In this document: positions 60,638-64,000 of the stretch, in pieces
How the letters are laid out: each line of letters begins with the position of its first letter
How positions within the stretch are numbered: the stretch's first letter is position 1
DNA from: Roseivirga sp. UBA6052
GTDB taxonomy: Bacteria; Bacteroidota; Bacteroidia; Cytophagales; Cyclobacteriaceae
DNA: 64,000 nucleotides
Assembly (NCBI GenBank): GCA_002427755.1
Contig: DIYO01000009.1
Coordinates: 3,296-67,295, forward strand
Reading direction: 5' to 3'
The notes under the pieces: generated by a model
The model's database searches: none
Told to the model about the DNA's origin: nothing
The model's input: only the letters and a program-made list of their open reading frames with translations
Program-made: the position numbers and the translations under genes

Positions 60638-61732
60638 ATGAAAAAACTCATCCTACTACTCTTTAGTCTCTTTACTCTAATGACAACAAAAACAGAACCT
60701 CAAGAAGAACCACTTAAAGTGGCTGTAATCGGACTTACCCATACACACGTTCATTGGATTCTTGGCAGAGAAGACAGAGGGGATATCGAGATAGTAGCTG
60801 TCGTTGAACCAAATAGAGACCTAGCAGAGCGCTACATAAAACAGCACAACATGTCTATTGACCTGGTTTACCCATCTATGGATGCCATGATGAAATCTAT
60901 TACACCTGAAGCAGTAACTGCCTTTGGAACGATCTATGACCACCTGGAGGTAGTAGAATACTTTGCACCAAAAGGCATTCATGTAATGGTAGAAAAACCG
61001 CTGGCTGTTAGCCTCGATCATGCAAAAAAAATGGAAGCACTAGCAAAGAAGCATAACATACACCTACTCACTAACTATGAAACAACATGGTACGCCAGCA
61101 ACACCATGGCGCATGAAATGACACAATCAGGTGATCTGGGTGAGATAAGAAAGATTGTAGTACATGATGGACATCCTGGACCTAAAGAAATTGGTGTAAA
61201 TGAAGAGTTTTTAGAGTGGTTAATAGATCCGAAATGGAATGGTGCAGGAGCACTCACAGACTTTGGATGTTATGGAGCAAACCTTGCCACATGGTTACTC
61301 AATGGAGAAAGACCCGAATCTGTTTTTGCTATGACAGCTACTAATAAACCGGACATTTATCCACTAGTAGATGATGAGGCTACCATTCTATTAAAGTACC
61401 CAAAAACACAAGTGATTATTCAGGCCTCTTGGAATTGGCCTGTCTCAAGAAAAGACATGGAAGTCTATGGTGTCAAGGGCCAAGGTTTTGCCGATAATGG
61501 GAGTACCTTTAGATATCAATTGGGAGATAACGCAAAGGAAATCACTATGACTGAACTTTCTTTAGAGGGCCCTGAAAGCGATCCATTCGCCTATCTCAAT
61601 GCTGTAGTAAAAGGTAAAATCAAGCCTCTCCCAAATGACCTTTCGGCATTAGAAAACAACATGATTGTTATGGAAATTCTCCAGGCTGCTATGAAAAGTG
61701 CCAAGACCGGAAAAGCCGTAAAGCTGGATTAA
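60638..61732 (+). CDS. Secreted Gfo/Idh/MocA-family oxidoreductase
   Basis: The 364-residue product has a signal peptide (about 1-17), an N-terminal Rossmann domain (V-A-V-I-G-L-T-H-T-H) and the family's catalytic E-K-P with K120, followed by the alpha/beta substrate domain with D-F-G-C-Y-G-A-N-L. NAD(P)-dependent sugar or polyol oxidation is typical. Glycosyl-hydrolase-like variants (GH109) also occur. Periplasmic export is unusual but known in this phylum for carbohydrate enzymes. The open frame begins at 60503, but those 45 residues run through the hairpin region and are rejected. Confidence 0.85.
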   Translation: MKKLILLLFSLFTLMTTKTEPQEEPLKVAVIGLTHTHVHWILGREDRGDIEIVAVVEPNRDLAERYIKQHNMSIDLVYPSMDAMMKSITPEAVTAFGTIYDHLEVVEYFAPKGIHVMVEKPLAVSLDHAKKMEALAKKHNIHLLTNYETTWYASNTMAHEMTQSGDLGEIRKIVVHDGHPGPKEIGVNEEFLEWLIDPKWNGAGALTDFGCYGANLATWLLNGERPESVFAMTATNKPDIYPLVDDEATILLKYPKTQVIIQASWNWPVSRKDMEVYGVKGQGFADNGSTFRYQLGDNAKEITMTELSLEGPESDPFAYLNAVVKGKIKPLPNDLSALENNMIVMEILQAAMKSAKTGKAVKLD

Positions 61733-62898
61733 GGATTTAGAAACTTCAAACATACCGGGGTGGATACCTCGGCAATATTACCTGTCTCAGACAACATGCC
61801 CGATTCTTGATCAATCGCAAAAGTTACAATGGTGTTAGAATCTTGATTTGCCGCCAACAAGAACCTTCCTGAAGGATCGATTTCAAAATCTCTTGGAGTA
61901 AGGCCCAATGTTGATTGTACACCAACTTTGCTTAGAATTCCGCGATCATTGATACTGAATACCACTATCTCATTGACTTCTCCTCTGTTTGATGCATAAA
62001 GAAACTTTCCATTAGGATGCACCTTAATAGCTGCACTGGCTGCAGGTCTCTCATCGTCAATTTCTTGAGTAGAGATTACCTGAAAACTTCTTCTGAACCT
62101 TGTGGAGTCGACTAACGGAGATACCTCTATGGTACCAATCAATTCATTGAGCGTATAAGCGATATCTAGTGTCGGATGGAATGCCATATGTCTAGGTCCA
62201 CTCATGCGAGGTGAGTTTGGATAGTCATCGACATAGTTCAATGTTTGCCCAATAGAATCTATTTCATATTCATAAATACGATCTGCACCCAAATCCACAG
62301 CAGTCACAAAATTCAATGTCGGATGCTGCATGATCATATGGGCATGCGGAGCGTCTTGCCTTGGATGTGTACCACTACCCTCATGCTTTTTATAAGAATT
62401 ATGAACGCCTAAAGCACCATCTTTCTCAATTGGATAAAAGGCTACGCTCCCACCCACATAATTTGCAGCCATTACATACTGACCGGAATTATCAATACTT
62501 ATATGACAAGGGTATTGTCCCAGACTACTCTGAGTATTAATAAGTTCTAATGAATAACGCTCTTGATCAAACCTGAATGCAGAAACCGTAGCCAATCCCT
62601 TATCACCTCCATCGAATTCATTTACCGCATATACAAATTCACCATTAGGATGCACAGCTACATAACTTGGGCTAATGGTAGAATCCGAAACATTTAAATA
62701 GGATAATCTACCTGTCTGTTTGTCCATGGCATAAACATAAATGCCTTCTCCTTGTCCATTTACATGGCCTTCTTTTTTGGTATAAGTACCAATAAAAAGA
62801 ACCTCATAAGAAGATGTTAAGTCATTCATGCTTTCCTCTTTGCGGCTACAGCCAAAAAATAAAAGTAGTCCCAGTACAAATAAAAATAAATGCTTCAT
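61729..62898 (-). CDS. Lactonase-fold (6-phosphogluconolactonase-like) lipoprotein
   Basis: The 389-residue product has a lipobox signal (L-F-F-G-C, Cys near residue 17) and a seven-bladed propeller of the YbhE/Pgl lactonase family: I-G-T-Y-T, V-N-E-F-D-G-G, P-C-H-I-S-I-D-N, P-R-H-M-A-F-H-P, Y-A-S-N-R-G-E. As a lipoprotein it cannot act in the cytoplasmic pentose pathway; it may hydrolyse sugar lactones outside, possibly produced by the convergent oxidoreductase (inference). Overlaps the ltaE stop as TAATG. Confidence 0.85.
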   Translation of the reverse strand: MKHLFLFVLGLLLFFGCSRKEESMNDLTSSYEVLFIGTYTKKEGHVNGQGEGIYVYAMDKQTGRLSYLNVSDSTISPSYVAVHPNGEFVYAVNEFDGGDKGLATVSAFRFDQERYSLELINTQSSLGQYPCHISIDNSGQYVMAANYVGGSVAFYPIEKDGALGVHNSYKKHEGSGTHPRQDAPHAHMIMQHPTLNFVTAVDLGADRIYEYEIDSIGQTLNYVDDYPNSPRMSGPRHMAFHPTLDIAYTLNELIGTIEVSPLVDSTRFRRSFQVISTQEIDDERPAASAAIKVHPNGKFLYASNRGEVNEIVVFSINDRGILSKVGVQSTLGLTPRDFEIDPSGRFLLAANQDSNTIVTFAIDQESGMLSETGNIAEVSTPVCLKFLNP

Positions 62899-63911
62899 TA
62901 GAGTCTTTTAAGAACTTCAATCAACAGATTCATATGGTCATCAGTAAAGTCCAGATGAGTAACAAACCTAATCAACTGAGGTCCAAAAGCGAAAGCATGT
63001 ACATCATGCTCAGCCAACTTAGCCACATACTCTTGATGCGTATACTTATCTGTTAGTTTAAAAATTAGAATATTAGTCTCGCAAGGATAAACCTCCTCTA
63101 CATAATCTAGTCCTTCCAATACCGAAGCAATCAGTTTGGCCTTATCGTGGTCTTCTTGTAATCTGCCAATATTGTGTTGAAGTGCATACAAACCACCGGC
63201 AGCAATATATCCGGCTTGTCTCCATGCCCCACCCATAACCTTTCTTATTCTTTTTGCTCGTTTAATGTCATCGTGACTCCCAACCAAAAGCGATCCTACT
63301 GGGGCTCCCAAACCTTTAGACAAACAAATACTAATTGTATCGAAAATCTCACCATAATCTTTTGCACTTTGTCCTTTAGCTACTAAAGCATTAAAGAGTC
63401 TTGCCCCATCAAGGTGAAGCGCTAATCCATGTTCATGACATGTCTCACGAATTGACCATATTTCATCTAGATCGTAACAAGAACCTCCTCCTTTGTTCAT
63501 GGTATTTTCTAGAGAAACCAATCGAGAAACAGGAGAATGGATATCATCAGGTTGAATTGCTGCTTTTACATCTTCAGCGGTTATCAGGCCTCTTTCCCCT
63601 TCAAGTAATCTTACGGAGACACCTGAATTCGACATAATTCCTCCACTTTCATATAGGTAGATATGAGAGTACTTATGACAAATGATTTCATCTTGTAATC
63701 GGGTATGTAATCTAATGGCAATCTGATTAGTCATTGTACCCGATGCACAGTATAAAGCTGCATCTCGTCCGAACATATCTGCAGCTACCTTTTCGAGTTC
63801 TGCTACAGTAGGATCTTCACCAAACATGTCGTCACCAACCTCAGCTGTCATCATGGCTTCATGCATGGCTGCGGTCGGTTTAGTTAAAGTATCGCTTCTA
63901 AGATCTATCAC
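62898..63911 (-). CDS. ltaE: Low-specificity L-threonine aldolase
   Basis: PLP enzyme cleaving threonine/allo-threonine to glycine and acetaldehyde. The 337-residue product has I-D-L-R-S-D-T-L-T-K-P-T, G-D-D-M-F-G-E-D-P-T, D-G-A-R-L-F-N-A, and the PLP lysine K199 in L-S-K-G-L-G-A-P-V-G-S. The start is GTG at 63911, overlapping the upstream stop by 4 bp (GTGA), a sign of translational coupling. Confidence 0.93.
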   Translation of the reverse strand: MIDLRSDTLTKPTAAMHEAMMTAEVGDDMFGEDPTVAELEKVAADMFGRDAALYCASGTMTNQIAIRLHTRLQDEIICHKYSHIYLYESGGIMSNSGVSVRLLEGERGLITAEDVKAAIQPDDIHSPVSRLVSLENTMNKGGGSCYDLDEIWSIRETCHEHGLALHLDGARLFNALVAKGQSAKDYGEIFDTISICLSKGLGAPVGSLLVGSHDDIKRAKRIRKVMGGAWRQAGYIAAGGLYALQHNIGRLQEDHDKAKLIASVLEGLDYVEEVYPCETNILIFKLTDKYTHQEYVAKLAEHDVHAFAFGPQLIRFVTHLDFTDDHMNLLIEVLKRL

Positions 63912-64000
63912 TTATTAAAGAATTTGTATTTGTTACTAGTCTCTGGCCACAAAGACTTAATTGTATTGGCCGCCTCTATTGGCCGGTCAGTTGCTAAAAC
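63908..64000 (-). CDS. C-terminal end of an unidentified protein (continues outside window)
   Basis: On the minus strand 30 codons are open to the edge and end at TGA 63910-63908. Residues include R-P-I-E-A-A-N-T-I-K-S-L-W-P-E-T-S-N-K. Too short to identify. Coupled to ltaE by a GTGA overlap, so it is the upstream gene of the ltaE-lactonase operon. Confidence 0.6.
   Translation of the reverse strand, partial: VLATDRPIEAANTIKSLWPETSNKYKFFNK

Noticed and set aside
1..64000. tRNA, rRNA, CRISPR, insertion sequences, prophage
   Set aside because: Looked for T-arm motifs, short spaced repeats, transposase or integrase motifs and found none.

Overview
The window is a stretch of ordinary chromosome from a member of the Bacteroidota, most likely a marine-type Cytophagales relative (the order is my inference). 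The evidence is: type IX secretion (Por) C-terminal sorting domains on two large exported proteins; promoters of the Bacteroidota form TTTG-N19-TAnnTTTG; almost no Shine-Dalgarno sequences; the Bacteroidota-typical order rpmG - DUF4295 - ftsY; a fused E1 alpha/beta dehydrogenase; and bacillithiol genes (bshC, ytxJ). I see no tRNA, rRNA, CRISPR array, insertion sequence, integrase or prophage.

Layout. 1-7.6 kb: the 3' part of an acidic, repeat-containing T9SS cargo protein, a GroES-like protein, a fatty acid desaturase, hemB, and a TonB-receptor-like outer-membrane barrel. 7.6-15.6 kb, all on the minus strand: three exported proteins of unknown function (1133, 189 and 330 aa), then a NarL-type response regulator and its TPR histidine kinase. 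15.7-24.7 kb: ornithine aminotransferase, a small Cys-rich DUF5522 protein overlapping a YdbS/YdbT-like PH-domain pair, rpmB, a secreted aminopeptidase P, an alpha/beta hydrolase, rpmG-DUF4295-ftsY and a short conserved-looking gene. 24.8-37.4 kb: rimO, bshC, fthC, a 1231-aa BNR/Ig-like T9SS protein with a lipoprotein, mnmD-ispF-M16 peptidase, and fused E1 plus ytxJ. 37.4-48.6 kb: small exported proteins, rpsT, radC, pheT, a coiled-coil protein, zapA, rny, a membrane-tethered TPR-LytTR regulator, a stand-alone LuxR-type HTH protein, and a hairpin-rich region. 48.6-64 kb: sucD, a secreted EEP-family phosphatase/nuclease, a DASS transporter, a nitroreductase, rarA, a LytS/LytTR two-component system among membrane proteins, a DinB-like protein, a secreted Gfo/Idh/MocA oxidoreductase, a lactonase-fold lipoprotein and threonine aldolase.

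How genes connect. bshC (27 kb) and ytxJ (37 kb) both point to bacillithiol as the low-molecular-weight thiol. Two sensor/regulator pairs (12.7-15.3 kb NarL type; 57.5-59.2 kb LytS/LytTR) and a one-component TPR-TM-LytTR regulator with a nearby HTH gene show heavy investment in signalling. The ribosomal protein genes rpmB, rpmG and rpsT have near-identical initiation regions.

Most worth a second look are the non-coding stretches. 48208-48368 is packed with perfect stem-loops and is followed by a 30-codon membrane-peptide ORF and a strong terminator. 60460-60624 has nested helices followed by competing hairpins just upstream of a gene. An in-frame stop at 48121 appears to interrupt a reading frame, and two minus-strand 3' gene fragments lie at 53744-53887 and 60424-60513. 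I found no clearly new multi-gene defence, conflict or metabolic system. The least explained protein-coding block is the three-gene exported cluster at 7581-12589.
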